DNA of 64,000 bases from NCBI RefSeq assembly GCF_014836645.1, contig NZ_JACSQM010000002.1, positions 434,001 to 498,000 of the forward strand. The letters are read 5' to 3'. The position numbers and the translations under genes are program-made. The first letter of the stretch is position 1; the number at the start of each line of letters is the position of its first letter. This DNA is from Fictibacillus norfolkensis. Lineage in GTDB: Bacteria; Bacillota; Bacilli; Bacillales; Fictibacillaceae. The notes beneath the pieces were generated by a model. That model searched no databases. It saw only the letters and a program-made list of their open reading frames with translations, and was not told the DNA's origin. This document shows, piece after piece, positions 41,786-50,884 of the stretch.

Positions 41786-41805
41786 TTTGTTTGGGGTCAG
41801 ACCCC
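41786..41805. repeat. dispersed palindrome GGGGTCAGACCCC, copy 2
   Basis: TTTGTTT plus GGGGTCAGACCCC, identical in core and prefix to 27181-27199. It lies between the aldo-keto reductase stop and its terminator. Confidence 0.7.
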
Positions 41806-41808
41806 TTC

Positions 41809-42645
41809 TTAAAAGTCGAAGTTGTCTGGGTCTGGACCGATGCGACGATCTTCATTTAATGCGTCAATCTTCGCCATATCTTCTAGAGATAGTTCAAAAT
41901 CAAAGATATCTGCATTCTCTACGATGCGGTGTTGTTTAACAGATTTTGGAATCGTTACGACGCCATTTTGAACATCCCAACGCAGGATGATCTGAGCTAC
42001 AGATTTTCCGTGTTTCTCTGCTAATTCAACCAATGATGGCTCTTCTAACAATTCACCTTGCATCAGCGGGCTCCATGCTTCGAGTTGGATGTTGTTATCT
42101 TTACAGAATAAAAGAAGCTCTTTTTGTGCCAAACGCGGATGGTATTCTACCTGGTTCACCATCGGTTTGATCTCACAGTCTGCCAAGATATCTTCTAAGT
42201 GATGCACTTGGAAGTTAGACACACCAATCGCTTTTACTTTTCCGTCCTTGTAAAGCTTTTCGAGTGCACGCCACGTTTCTTTATACTTGCTCTTTACCGG
42301 CCAGTGAACGAGATACAAGTCGAGATATTCGAGCCCAAGCTTGTTCATGCTCTCTTCAAAAGCTGCGAGCGTTGACTCATAGCCTTGATCTTTATTCCAT
42401 ACTTTAGTCGTGATGAACAATTCTTCGCGAGGAACACCCGCTTCTTTTATAGCTTGTCCAACACCTTCTTCATTTTTATAGATGGCTGCTGTATCAATAC
42501 TCTTATATCCCGCTTCAATCGCCCATTTAACAGAATCAATTACTTCTTGTCCTTCTTCAACTTTAAATACACCAAGTCCAAACCATGGCATCTTAACTCC
42601 ATTGTGTAAGACAGTCGTATCTTGCAATGATTTAATCGTTGTCAT
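41809..42645 (-). CDS. yvgN: aldo/keto reductase, YvgN (glyoxal reductase) type
   Basis: 278 residues, very close to B. subtilis YvgN. The catalytic tetrad is D51 and Y56 in [16 protein letters not shown]81 in TTKVWN and H114 in YLVHWP. NADPH-binding tail region [21 protein letters not shown]. It reduces glyoxal, methylglyoxal and other aldehydes. Monocistronic, downstream in direction from the electrophile-stress genes but separately terminated. Confidence 0.95.
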   Translation of the reverse strand: MTTIKSLQDTTVLHNGVKMPWFGLGVFKVEEGQEVIDSVKWAIEAGYKSIDTAAIYKNEEGVGQAIKEAGVPREELFITTKVWNKDQGYESTLAAFEESMNKLGLEYLDLYLVHWPVKSKYKETWRALEKLYKDGKVKAIGVSNFQVHHLEDILADCEIKPMVNQVEYHPRLAQKELLLFCKDNNIQLEAWSPLMQGELLEEPSLVELAEKHGKSVAQIILRWDVQNGVVTIPKSVKQHRIVENADIFDFELSLEDMAKIDALNEDRRIGPDPDNFDF

Positions 42646-42800
42646 CTGTTTAATAGCCTCCCATTATAAAAGCCAAATTTAGTTCCCTAAAAAGATATTG
42701 TCACATTCTGCTGTAGAAAGGAAACAATTCGACTTTTAGAAGGGATTTAAATCCTTCTGTGGAAGTAGTATCCAACAAACTATGAAAATGGGGTGTTGGT

Positions 42801-42995
42801 GTGAAGGACAACCTGATTCAATTTAAGACTAAAAGCGAATCCTCTAAATCTATGCCTGAACAAGAATTTACCCTGATTCAGGAGATACGTGAACTTCTAT
42901 CAGAGTTTCACTGTAATTATCCACTAGTAACAAAAAAAGCGATCCTACTTCGTATCGATCAACTAACAGATGAACTCATCTTCAATAAAAGATAA
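42801..42995 (+). CDS. small hypothetical protein
   Basis: 64 residues, GTG start at 42801 behind GGGGTG. Polar N-terminus, then helical LIQEIRELLSEFHCNYPLVTKKAILLRIDQLTDELI. The helical pair loosely recalls Spo0E-type phosphatases but lacks their S-x-E-L-D motif. It ends head-on against the Spo0E-family gene with no base between the stops. Confidence 0.6.
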   Translation: MKDNLIQFKTKSESSKSMPEQEFTLIQEIRELLSEFHCNYPLVTKKAILLRIDQLTDELIFNKR

Positions 42996-43166
42996 TTAAA
43001 AAGAAAATTGTCTTTGATACACATTCAGCAAAACATCTAACTCTTGACTACACTTAACCGTTTCATTGCTGGTTAAGCCATTGCGGTCTGCAACTTCTAC
43101 CAGCTTCTCTTTTTTTTCAATTATACATTCCATGAGAAGAGAGTTGTTCCATTCTTTTTTCTCCAC
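42996..43166 (-). CDS. Spo0E family aspartyl-phosphate phosphatase
   Basis: 56 residues from the GTG at 43166, at good distance from AGAGGAG; an ATG at 43190 would place the site inside the gene. The family signature is ECIIEKKEKLVEVADRNGLTSNETVKCSQELDVLLNVYQ, with SQELD as the catalytic-interaction motif. Such proteins dephosphorylate Spo0A~P and delay sporulation. Confidence 0.88.
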   Translation of the reverse strand: MEKKEWNNSLLMECIIEKKEKLVEVADRNGLTSNETVKCSQELDVLLNVYQRQFSF

Positions 43167-43442
43167 GAAAATTCGCTCCTCTTGTGTCATTTTTTATATA
43201 CCTCTTGCTTATTATGAACGCTTTTTTTATCCTTGAAAATAGATTCACCAAAAGAAGAAGTAATGTTACAAAAGTGGACAATTTTTTCATGTTATATTGT
43301 AAGAAATACCTAATATATCCTTCAATATGATCCAACATTCAACCGCATTCGCCTACTTTCTCACGAGTAACACTAGCATTTCCACTCACAAAAAAAGCGT
43401 TTTTTTAGTCTCTTTTCTAAAGATTTAATTCTCTAATAAAAG

Positions 43443-43472
43443 AAAAAAGGATGGGCGACTTCCCATCCTTTT
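43443..43472 (-). terminator. rho-independent terminator
   Basis: AAAAGGATGGG and CCCATCCTTTT around CGACTT; it overlaps the stop of the gene at 43471 and ends in a T-run on the minus strand. Confidence 0.88.
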
Positions 43473-43770
43473 AACCTTTTTTATCATTGTAATAGTTTAC
43501 AGAGTACATAGCTCCTTCTTCTACCATCTTGTTATCATCAACATCCATCGGATCAGGATGACCTGCTTTATTGATAGGTAGTTGCGTACGATCGATGTGA
43601 TGAGGTCGAACTCTTCGTTTCATATCCTTAAATTTCATTTTTGTTTTAATACGGTTTGGTTTGAAAGAGAGCCATACTAATGCTCCTGTACCAAGACCAA
43701 TCAAGGCCCAAGATTGTGTTTTCAATAACTTATTCGTTGTTTTCATTTGAGTTTGAGTGGTAGTTTGCAT
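43471..43770 (-). CDS. small membrane-anchored hypothetical protein
   Basis: 99 residues behind AAGGAGG. One hydrophobic helix (about 20-36, WALIGLGTGALVWLSF) is followed by a strongly basic stretch (KPNRIKTKMKFKDMKRRVRPHH) and an acidic tail with DPMDVDDNKMVEEG. No family recognised. Confidence 0.7.
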   Translation of the reverse strand: MQTTTQTQMKTTNKLLKTQSWALIGLGTGALVWLSFKPNRIKTKMKFKDMKRRVRPHHIDRTQLPINKAGHPDPMDVDDNKMVEEGAMYSVNYYNDKKG

Positions 43771-43950
43771 GAATAACGCCTCCTTGCTTACATTTACCCC
43801 ATTTTAATACAATCGTAACATCACATTTTCTTTTCAAATATTACATCTGCCTATTTCCTCAAAATCTAAACATTTGTCCATACACGCTTTCAGGAGTTTA
43901 CATATACTGTATCGAAGTCGAAAGTACACTTATAAGGAGGAGTTTTTAGA

Positions 43951-44124
43951 ATGTATGCAAATTCACCGGTAAATGCTTCACTTGCAAACGCACCAGTATA
44001 TGGTGGCGGATATAGTTATTGTGGTGGCGGAGGTTATGGCAAGAGTTTTGCGATCATAGTAGTTCTATTTGTCCTTCTCATTATTGTTGGCTGTTCGTGG
44101 GCATATAAAGGCAAAGACTGCTAA
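43951..44124 (+). CDS. YjcZ family sporulation protein
   Basis: 57 residues behind AAGGAGGAG. A Gly/Tyr/Asn-rich N-terminal extension ([16 protein letters not shown]) precedes the membrane helix [17 protein letters not shown], which is almost the same as that of the peptide at 11338. It is probably made during sporulation; CATATACTG near 43899 fits a sigma-K -10 loosely. Confidence 0.9.
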   Translation: MYANSPVNASLANAPVYGGGYSYCGGGGYGKSFAIIVVLFVLLIIVGCSWAYKGKDC

Positions 44125-44138
44125 TTTTATATGCAGTA

Positions 44139-44175
44139 AAAAGAGGTGCGGATTTGACTCCGCGCCTCTTTTTTT
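44139..44175. terminator. bidirectional terminator
   Basis: AAGAGGTGCGGA and TCCGCGCCTCTT pair with one G-U, flanked by A- and T-runs, between convergent genes. Confidence 0.9.
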
Positions 44176-44177
44176 AT

Positions 44178-44810
44178 TTACATAAACGGTTTTGCTGTTT
44201 TCTTGGGAGATACCGTCCTTACGAAATCAATGAGTCTTGTGCTGATCCACTGACACATTAATGCGAATAGAATAATCTCAATCCCTAGAGTTAACGATGT
44301 TCCCAATAATACAAAACTGTTGATAAGAAAAAGGATGGTGCCTGGCTTCTTACCAGTCCATTTAGAAAGAATCAGTGCAACGATATCCATCCCACCTGAA
44401 GATGCACCGAATCTAAACAGAATACCTACGCCTGTTCCGAAGATAATCGCTCCGTATACCACATCAACAAGTGTACCGTTATAGGGAATGATCGCATGAG
44501 TAGACATCCAATCCACAACGATGGATGTAATTGCTACACAATAGATCGTCCATAATGCTGTTTGTTTGCCGAGCGTCTTTAACGCCAACAGCAATAATCC
44601 AAAATTTATCGTCCATAATGTTAAACCTAGCGATACATCGAAAAAATAATCATTTAGTATGGCAATACCTGCTACACCCCCAGAAGGGATATTGTGAGGA
44701 AAAAGAAATGCCGCCATAGCTAGTCCTTGCAAAAAAGCTCCAAATGTTAACCACATGATTCGCCGCAAAACAAAAACCCTTTCTCTTTCGTTGATGATTA
44801 CCTCCTCCAT
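44178..44810 (-). CDS. YitT family membrane protein
   Basis: 210 residues from the ATG at 44810 behind AGAGGT. Five or six membrane helices with the YitT_membrane signature FLFPHNIPSGGVAGIAIL and FRFGASSGGMDIVALIL. The copy lacks the C-terminal DUF2179 domain of the longer paralogues (about 280-290 residues). Function unknown. Confidence 0.9.
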   Translation of the reverse strand: MEEVIINERERVFVLRRIMWLTFGAFLQGLAMAAFLFPHNIPSGGVAGIAILNDYFFDVSLGLTLWTINFGLLLLALKTLGKQTALWTIYCVAITSIVVDWMSTHAIIPYNGTLVDVVYGAIIFGTGVGILFRFGASSGGMDIVALILSKWTGKKPGTILFLINSFVLLGTSLTLGIEIILFALMCQWISTRLIDFVRTVSPKKTAKPFM

Positions 44811-44982
44811 ATTAGACCTCTTCACCTGAATTGCAATATGTTTCACAAAATTAAACACATATAAGCGAATGTCTGATCATATCTTTTTAATGATTACTCC
44901 TTTTTAGAGGAATAGGGCCCTGTTCATCTCTTTTGCGGGAATAGCACGAAATGTGGGAGCAGCAGAAAGGTGGACAAGAAAA

Positions 44983-45141
44983 TTGACACAATACAGTAAA
45001 AGAGAAATCGAAATGCTTGAGCAAAAAGCGCGCGAAGAGCACAAAGAAGCAGAACAAGCACGATCTGTAGTTGGTGATGTTTATATTCAAAAGAAATTTC
45101 ATGAAAATCGATCAACGGTTCAACCTAAAAAGAACAAATAA
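44983..45141 (+). CDS. small charged protein
   Basis: 52 residues if the TTG at 44983 is the start (AAAGGTGG 9 bases upstream). It is highly charged and helical (SKREIEMLEQKAREEHKEAEQARSVVGDVYIQKKF), likely a short coiled coil. The stop codon lies inside an unusually long terminator stem. Confidence 0.6.
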   Translation: MTQYSKREIEMLEQKAREEHKEAEQARSVVGDVYIQKKFHENRSTVQPKKNK

Positions 45142-45181
45142 AAGAAAGCAGTCGTATGGCTGCTTTCTTTTATTTGTTCTT
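45130..45181. terminator. 22-bp perfect inverted repeat, terminator
   Basis: Arms 45130-45151 and 45160-45181 pair without mismatch around TCGTATGG; the inner part is AAAGAAAGCAG/CTGCTTTCTTT. It includes the stop codon of the small gene and ends 8 bases before the HPr-like gene stop, so it serves both strands. Confidence 0.92.
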
Positions 45182-45189
45182 CTATATTT

Positions 45190-45441
45190 TTATGATAATG
45201 TGCCTGTTCCTAAACTTCGTAATGCATCAACTGCTCCCCTGCTATCTTCTCCAGTTGCAGAAACGCAGCAGACCCCTTGCATGCCATTTAAAAGACTCAT
45301 ACTAAGGTGGCTTTTTGCATTGATTCTTAACGTATTGCATTCAAAAAAGATCTGGCATTGTTCAAACTCATTCGCTTTGACGACCATCTCATGAATCCAA
45401 GTTGGTCTGATCTTCTCTTGTACCATAAAGTAAGTTTTCAT
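45190..45441 (-). CDS. HPr/Crh-like phosphocarrier domain protein
   Basis: 83 residues, the size of HPr. The fold is suggested by MVVKANEFEQCQIFF, LRINAKSHLSMSLLNGMQG and VSATGEDSRGAVDALRSL. The region of catalytic His15 (normally GxHARPA) reads QEKIRPTW: the histidine position is Lys, so PTS phosphotransfer is not expected. The serine of the regulatory site (NAKS) is kept. This pattern is like Crh, the catabolite co-repressor of CcpA, but overall divergence is high. Confidence 0.75.
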   Translation of the reverse strand: MKTYFMVQEKIRPTWIHEMVVKANEFEQCQIFFECNTLRINAKSHLSMSLLNGMQGVCCVSATGEDSRGAVDALRSLGTGTLS

Positions 45442-45623
45442 TGTATGACCCTCTTTCAGTCCTCTTCATTTTTTATTTTACTAGCGAAATGTAAAGAGCG
45501 TTTTAACTCCATGTTAGAGTTTTATGGCTTATGCATTCAATTTATGAAGAATCCGAAAAATAATGGTATGAAAAAAGAACTATTTTGCAACATTATGAGT
45601 ATGACTGAAAAAGGAGTAACATT

Positions 45624-45875
45624 ATGGCTTATTACATAGCATGCGATTATGATGAACCCGATCGTCAAAGTTACAGAGGTATCGTAATCATCGATACATT
45701 AACAAACGAGGTTGCACACCGTTTCTTTTCTGGAGACTTTAATCAAGATTTCCAAGAATACAGAAGCTGGTTAGAAGACACAGAACCTTATTATTTCGAA
45801 GGTGATAGTTTGTTACATTTCGTTGGTGATCTTCATGATCCCGCATTAGACGAGAACGATGAGTTTTATCACTAG
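45624..45875 (+). CDS. hypothetical protein
   Basis: 83 residues behind AAAAGGAG. An acidic, aromatic-rich soluble protein (YRGIVIIDTLTNEVAHRFFSGDFNQDFQEYRSWLED). No family recognised. Confidence 0.7.
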   Translation: MAYYIACDYDEPDRQSYRGIVIIDTLTNEVAHRFFSGDFNQDFQEYRSWLEDTEPYYFEGDSLLHFVGDLHDPALDENDEFYH

Positions 45876-46007
45876 AGGACTTCCCTCATTCAGTAGTATT
45901 TGAAGAGACTGTGTAATCATCGTTACTTTTAAGAATAGTGATTTCATTCCAGATTACTCGCCTCCTCTTGTAACCAGCAGAGGCTGCATTCCTAAAAAAA
46001 GCAAAAT

Positions 46008-46042
46008 AAAAACACCATTCAAAAAAGTTGGATGGTGTTTTT
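46008..46042 (-). terminator. rho-independent terminator
   Basis: AAACACCAT and ATGGTGTTT with a T-run on both strands, just after the VOC gene. Confidence 0.85.
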
Positions 46043-46050
46043 ACCCATTT

Positions 46051-46389
46051 CTAGTCTTTATTCGTAGAATCAATGATTCGGATAGGATTGCCTGTTGCAT
46101 CTTGGTAGATAGCATATCTTCCAGGAGGGATCGTGCAAGGTAATTTAACAAAGTTCAGCTTTCCCTCATGTTCATGATAGAAATCATCTACACTATCTAC
46201 TAAGAATACGCCGCCTGGTCCAAGATCATGTTCATCTTCCTCAATCATCAACTGCACTTCACAATCTTTCATCGACATCCCTAGTACTTGATTACCTTCA
46301 CGCCAGGCTTCAGTCATGCCAAGACCTTCATAATATTGCTGAGACTCTTGTAAATCTTTTACTGGGTGAAACAAAAACGCGAGCTTCAT
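46051..46389 (-). CDS. VOC (glyoxalase-fold) family protein
   Basis: 112 residues from the ATG at 46389 behind GAGGGGG. A single vicinal-oxygen-chelate module: MKLAFLFHPVKDLQESQQYYEGLGMTEAWREGN and PGRYAIYQDATGNPIRIID. No substrate evident; these proteins range from resistance enzymes to metal-dependent isomerases. Confidence 0.85.
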   Translation of the reverse strand: MKLAFLFHPVKDLQESQQYYEGLGMTEAWREGNQVLGMSMKDCEVQLMIEEDEHDLGPGGVFLVDSVDDFYHEHEGKLNFVKLPCTIPPGRYAIYQDATGNPIRIIDSTNKD

Positions 46390-46610
46390 ACCAATACCCC
46401 CTCGTAAAAAATTCGTGATCATGTGCTAGATTTATATTCATTTTTACTATTATGTATTCGTTAAATTCCCTCTCTTCTTCTTTATTTCCTGCTCATTTTT
46501 ATAAAAAGCACTATTTTAGAAAATCTGATTTCGTATGCATGGTTCCTTTCAATATGATTGCTCTTTACTCACTCTAGAAGCTTTCTAAAAAATCTCTAAA
46601 GAGCAAGATA

Positions 46611-46659
46611 AAAGACTGATCTATCTTACACGATGTGTGTAGTATAGGATCAGTCTTAG
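46611..46659 (-). terminator. long hairpin terminator
   Basis: AAGACTGATC and GATCAGTCTT close a stem whose interior also pairs in part (CTATAC/GATAG). T-run follows on the minus strand, 6 bases after the stop at 46665. Confidence 0.85.
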
Positions 46660-46664
46660 GAAAC

Positions 46665-46955
46665 TTAATACGAATACGGCGGATATTGGTATGGCGGATA
46701 GACAGGATAGATAGGGTACGGTCGTGGTGCTAATGCTAGACCTGCGATGGTTCCAAGTGTTAGTCCTATTAATGCAGGAGCAAAAAAGAAGCGGTTGCTG
46801 CTCTCGTCCTGACTCTCTGAACTATACGGTAGAATATACGCCTTACTCTCATCTACATGCTTAAGAACACCATGATATCTTGTGCCACAATGACAATCAA
46901 TATATACCGATCTGCCTAAATAATTACGGCACAGGTGATACGTTTGGTATGACAA
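46665..46955 (-). CDS. small protein with Pro/Tyr-rich tail, possibly coat-associated
   Basis: 96 residues, TTG start behind GGGAGG. N-terminal half has CHCGTRYHGVLKHVDESKAYILPY, an SM-like small barrel pattern; a hydrophobic segment follows (APALIGLTLGTIAGLALA), then the tail PRPYPIYPVYPPYQYPPYSY. Tails of this type are common in spore surface proteins of bacilli. Function is inferred only. Confidence 0.65.
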   Translation of the reverse strand: MSYQTYHLCRNYLGRSVYIDCHCGTRYHGVLKHVDESKAYILPYSSESQDESSNRFFFAPALIGLTLGTIAGLALAPRPYPIYPVYPPYQYPPYSY

Positions 46956-47040
46956 AGGGTAAACCTCCCAGCTTGTTTTTGCCTTCCCTACACCATATGT
47001 CCAACCTGTTATTTTGACAGAGACAAGAGTCTACCGTTTT

Positions 47041-49443
47041 TTATTTTTCTACTTTTGGCTTCAAAACGAGATGCTGCTCCTTCGGCCATTCTTTCTGATC
47101 TAGAGCAGTTTCGTGATACTTTCCTGTTGCCCAATCTTCAACCTGATCTTCATACCAAGGGCTCAGTACATGGCCAGATTGACCTGGTCCTACTACATGA
47201 TAAGATCTCGATGTATCAGACATATCGATTACCATGCGCCAAGCTCCACCGTGTGTAATGCTGCCTGTTTCCCGGTCCCATCCAGCTACACCAACTGTCA
47301 CTCTACTTCCACCCATACTTTGTGTAGTTGGATTAAATAATAGATGTAATGGTTTGATGGCAGCAAGAGGATGTTCAAATGTTAGCGTATGAAAGTCTCC
47401 CCATTCCCATTTCGATGAATCGTCCCCAAATTTTTCTGATAGAAAGGTTATCATTGATTCAAAAGAGCGTTGAGTAACTTTTTCTAACCCGCCATTTTCT
47501 CTAATCCATGGGCCGGGATCTCCAGCGTTCGCCTTTCTTATCAGTTCATCCACCACTTGTTCCCTGCCATCAAACATCTTCAGCATCTCTTCGCTGATTT
47601 CTTCCTTAAACAACTCATCGCTAAAATGACTCATCCAGATATGAAAAATTAATGGAGCAGCACTATCTTTGGTATCGGTATGGTTCCATTTTTTCAGAAG
47701 TGAGATAACTTTCTTTTCCTTATCGTTCAATGGTTTTTTCATTACTTGTTGTATAAAAATCGGCAGCATTTCTTCTGCTTGTTTGTTTTTTTGATCGAAC
47801 TGCAGAGATTGCATGTCTTTTGCCGTAAGCTTTTCTTTTCCTTCAAGTACTTCTACGATCCGTTGTTGTCTATAAGGTTGAGCAAATGTATCCGAAATAT
47901 GATAAGGATAAGAATCAGCAGTAACTTTATTGTTGGCAGTTGCAATATATCCTCTTTCAGGGTTTAGACTCGTTGGCAGTTCATCCCACGGGATATATCC
48001 TTTCCATTCATATTGATCTGTCCATCCTGGAACAGGAAGTGACGTATATCCCTGTTTACGAATTGGAATCAATCCGTTTGCTTTATAGGCAATCGTTCCA
48101 TCTGTACTCGCGAAAACAAAATTTTGTGCAGGTGTATGAAACGATTGGAGCGCTTTTTCAAACTGAGTCCAGTTTTTTGAGCGGTTCATCATAATGACAG
48201 CTTCAAGCTCTTTTGAAGGTTGAAGAGCTGTCCACTTCAATGAGAGAGCTGTACCTGGTTTATCATGATGTGCAAACTCAGAGATAATGGGTCCGTGTCT
48301 TGTGATCACTACTTCGTGATCTATGTCCACTTTGTCCTTTACTTTGATTCTTTCTTTTACTACATCAGCTTTTTCCCAGTTTGCCATGTATTGAAATTCA
48401 TAAGAGTTCTTTGGGTTTCTTTTCTCAACATATAGTTCTTGAACATCCGGTCCTACATTCGTTACCCCCCATGCGATCGTCTTGTTATGTCCTACAATAA
48501 TACCCGGTATTCCTGCGAATATTACACCGGAAACTTCATAATCAGGAGCTTTCAGATGGGCCTGATACCAGATAGAAGGTGTACCTAGTGAAAGGTGTGG
48601 ATCATTGGCAAGAAGCGGCTTACCCGATTTCGTCTTATCGCCCGCAACTACCCAGTTATTACTTCCATTATGATAGTTTGGAATTACCGATCCTGCGAAA
48701 CTTTTCTCAAAATCAATACCTTCTGTTTGAAGATCCTCTAAAATGGTTGGCGCGTCCTTCGGATATCCTGGAAATAGATCCAAAGCTTTTTCTTTTGAAA
48801 ACGTTTCTGTTAAATAATATCGAAATGCTTGTCCTTCCCAATGGCCTCCAAGATCGAAAGCCATATATTTACCGATTACGAGGGAATCAACGGGAATCCA
48901 TTTCTCTGGCTCATACCCAACGAGCAAGAATTCTATAGGTAGCGTATTATCTTTCTTCGCCTGGTCCATATAAGCGTTCACACCATCTGCGTACCATGAC
49001 AGATATTGTTTCATTTCTGGAGAATACTCATCATAAGAAGCTTCTGCTGCTCTTCTTAAACCTAATGTTCTAAAGAACTTGTCACGAGTGAGTGTTTTCT
49101 CCCCAATTACCTCACTAAGCATTCCTGATGCCTGTCTTCTGCTTAAGTCCATCTGAAACATCCTGTCTTGCGCCGTTACAAAACCTTGAGCCATAAATAG
49201 GTCTTTCATTGAGTCTGCTTCAATATGGGGAACTCCATCGCTATCTCTGTAAACATCTACCCGTGCTTGAAGTCCAATTAATGGAACAGCCCCATTAATT
49301 ACAGGCTTGCTTTTTTGAAGCAAAAAATAGGCTGTACCTGCTGCAGCTGCTAGAATCACAACGATAGCGATGCCGATGATCACTAAACTTTTTTTCCAAG
49401 TAATTCGTTTAACGGACTTTTTTTTCTGAAGCGTACTCTCCAC
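47041..49443 (-). CDS. penicillin acylase family protein (Ntn hydrolase)
   Basis: 800 residues. An N-terminal membrane segment (about 19-43) exports or anchors it. The alpha part has VDVYRDSDGVPHIEADSMKDLFMAQGFVTAQDRMFQMDLSRR; autocleavage should occur at G260|S261 (HNG-SNNWVVAG), making S261 the N-terminal nucleophile. The beta part includes NDPHLSLGTPSIWYQAHL and later FNPTTQSMGGSRVTVG. Family members cleave amide side chains of beta-lactams or acyl-homoserine lactones; the natural substrate here is unknown. Confidence 0.93.
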   Translation of the reverse strand: MESTLQKKKSVKRITWKKSLVIIGIAIVVILAAAAGTAYFLLQKSKPVINGAVPLIGLQARVDVYRDSDGVPHIEADSMKDLFMAQGFVTAQDRMFQMDLSRRQASGMLSEVIGEKTLTRDKFFRTLGLRRAAEASYDEYSPEMKQYLSWYADGVNAYMDQAKKDNTLPIEFLLVGYEPEKWIPVDSLVIGKYMAFDLGGHWEGQAFRYYLTETFSKEKALDLFPGYPKDAPTILEDLQTEGIDFEKSFAGSVIPNYHNGSNNWVVAGDKTKSGKPLLANDPHLSLGTPSIWYQAHLKAPDYEVSGVIFAGIPGIIVGHNKTIAWGVTNVGPDVQELYVEKRNPKNSYEFQYMANWEKADVVKERIKVKDKVDIDHEVVITRHGPIISEFAHHDKPGTALSLKWTALQPSKELEAVIMMNRSKNWTQFEKALQSFHTPAQNFVFASTDGTIAYKANGLIPIRKQGYTSLPVPGWTDQYEWKGYIPWDELPTSLNPERGYIATANNKVTADSYPYHISDTFAQPYRQQRIVEVLEGKEKLTAKDMQSLQFDQKNKQAEEMLPIFIQQVMKKPLNDKEKKVISLLKKWNHTDTKDSAAPLIFHIWMSHFSDELFKEEISEEMLKMFDGREQVVDELIRKANAGDPGPWIRENGGLEKVTQRSFESMITFLSEKFGDDSSKWEWGDFHTLTFEHPLAAIKPLHLLFNPTTQSMGGSRVTVGVAGWDRETGSITHGGAWRMVIDMSDTSRSYHVVGPGQSGHVLSPWYEDQVEDWATGKYHETALDQKEWPKEQHLVLKPKVEK

Positions 49444-49644
49444 CTATAGACCCCCTGCCACTACAATCTTCCTAATTACATTCTATAATGTGACGGATTT
49501 CCCCTGTAAAAAATTGATAAAAGTAAATGTATTGAAAAACCTTCCTACTTTTCGCCTGATTTCTCTAAATTAAGACAGGATTTTCGTAAAAATGTCGAAT
49601 ACCTCATCAAGCAGTTTATGACATAAATGATAAGGAGAAAGAAG

Positions 49645-49833
49645 ATGGCTAAAATTGTAGTGGATTTTCAACTTAGTCATGGTGAGGAGAAAATTACAGA
49701 AGGAAACATCGTGATTGTTAACATCTATCCCAGCAAAGCCAATCTCCACGAACAAGTAAAAAAGCTGATCGCTGACCAATTCAATTGTTCTGCTGCAATC
49801 ATCGCTATTAAACAAATCAAAATGAACGCATAA
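49645..49833 (+). CDS. small hypothetical protein
   Basis: 62 residues from the ATG at 49645 behind AAGGAGAAAG. Compact alpha/beta pattern KIVVDFQLSHGEEKITEGNIVIVNIYPSKANLHEQVKKLIADQF. A TGTCGAA (0A-box-like) lies at 49593-49599. No family recognised. Confidence 0.65.
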   Translation: MAKIVVDFQLSHGEEKITEGNIVIVNIYPSKANLHEQVKKLIADQFNCSAAIIAIKQIKMNA

Positions 49834-50163
49834 GTGTAAACGATATTGTCCACTTAGACAGATAGACAGATGAACCAAATAAAAAAAGAGAATGTATGAA
49901 TGTGCGTTCACCCACCGCTTTGCCGAAAGCGAGCAGCCATGAAACGAAGTTAAACTGCGTAGTACGATAACACCCTTTAAGAAAAGTTCAAAAAAAAGAG
50001 GTGCTTCTCTATAAGAAGCACCTCTATATGTATAGGGGACTTTATTATCTCACCAATTTTTAGATCAAGTAAGTTCCATTAGACGTATATCCCTTGGCCT
50101 ATGTTCAACCCTTTAATCGGTAAATTAACCGGTGGTTGGACAAGTTATCTAGCTTTTGTCATG
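49834..50163. other. 330-base non-coding region
   Basis: Contains a terminator (49996-50026) and an unassigned block about 49905-49975 of higher GC than its surroundings (CGCTTTGCCGAAAGCG stem inside), with no open frame of note. It may be a repeat remnant or small RNA; I cannot tell. Confidence 0.4.
49996..50026. terminator. strong hairpin terminator
   Basis: GAGGTGCTTCT and AGAAGCACCTC around CTATA, with A/T flanks. Downstream of the small gene by about 160 bases. Confidence 0.85.
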
Positions 50164-50793
50164 CTAAAAATACGTTTTAATGATACTTTCAATCTCATCA
50201 TCCTTCATTCGGCCTGCAATCCCAGGAGTTTGAGCAAAATATTTTATCGCTTCACCGCAAGATAGACCTATCTGACTAAGTCCCTTTGCAATGGTTATGA
50301 GATAAGTTGCTGGTGGTGGATTTAAATCCTGTTCATGCATATCAAGGTTGCAAGTGAAAGTAACCATCGGATATCCTTGATCCTCACCAAGATACACCAT
50401 GCGGCTATACCAGCCCTGACCAAAGTGAATATATCCTTTTTCAATAACTTCCTCCAAGTCAGCCTCTATCTCTTCACAGCTATTTTCTTGAGCTGTAACA
50501 TCTAAGAATTGCTCGGCAGTGACCAAGTATTTTCTGCCATACGTCTCGTATGCTTCATTTTTTTCGTGTCCAATAAAAGCCACTCCACCTTCTCCCCATT
50601 TCGTCCGCTCTCTTGCAAAATAAAGAGGGTATGGCAAAACAGCTTTACCGTTTTTAAGAGGCTTGGCTGGATTTCTACAGCCTCTTTCCCGTTGAGTAGA
50701 ACCTTCGGGCTGATCACCAAGAATATAACACAAAAAACGGTGCTCCATTAAATTCGATCCATAGCTTACATACCAAACATATGATGTGTCCAA
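50164..50793 (-). CDS. gamma-glutamylcyclotransferase-like fold protein
   Basis: 209 residues, TTG start behind AGGAGG. It begins VWYVSYGSNLMEHRFLCYILG, the YGSN substrate loop of GGCT/AIG2-like enzymes. The rest is a longer, unusual extension with QEVTAQENSC-type and FGQGWYSRMVYLG segments, similar to Bacillus proteins often mislabelled as histone deacetylase. Chemistry unproven. Confidence 0.75.
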   Translation of the reverse strand: MDTSYVWYVSYGSNLMEHRFLCYILGDQPEGSTQRERGCRNPAKPLKNGKAVLPYPLYFARERTKWGEGGVAFIGHEKNEAYETYGRKYLVTAEQFLDVTAQENSCEEIEADLEEVIEKGYIHFGQGWYSRMVYLGEDQGYPMVTFTCNLDMHEQDLNPPPATYLITIAKGLSQIGLSCGEAIKYFAQTPGIAGRMKDDEIESIIKTYF

Positions 50794-50884
50794 CGATTAA
50801 TCCTCCTTAAAAATTTTCCTTGAATAATAGTCATGAAATAACTCATTTCTTTATACATTGATATACACAAGGGGGATGAAAAGA

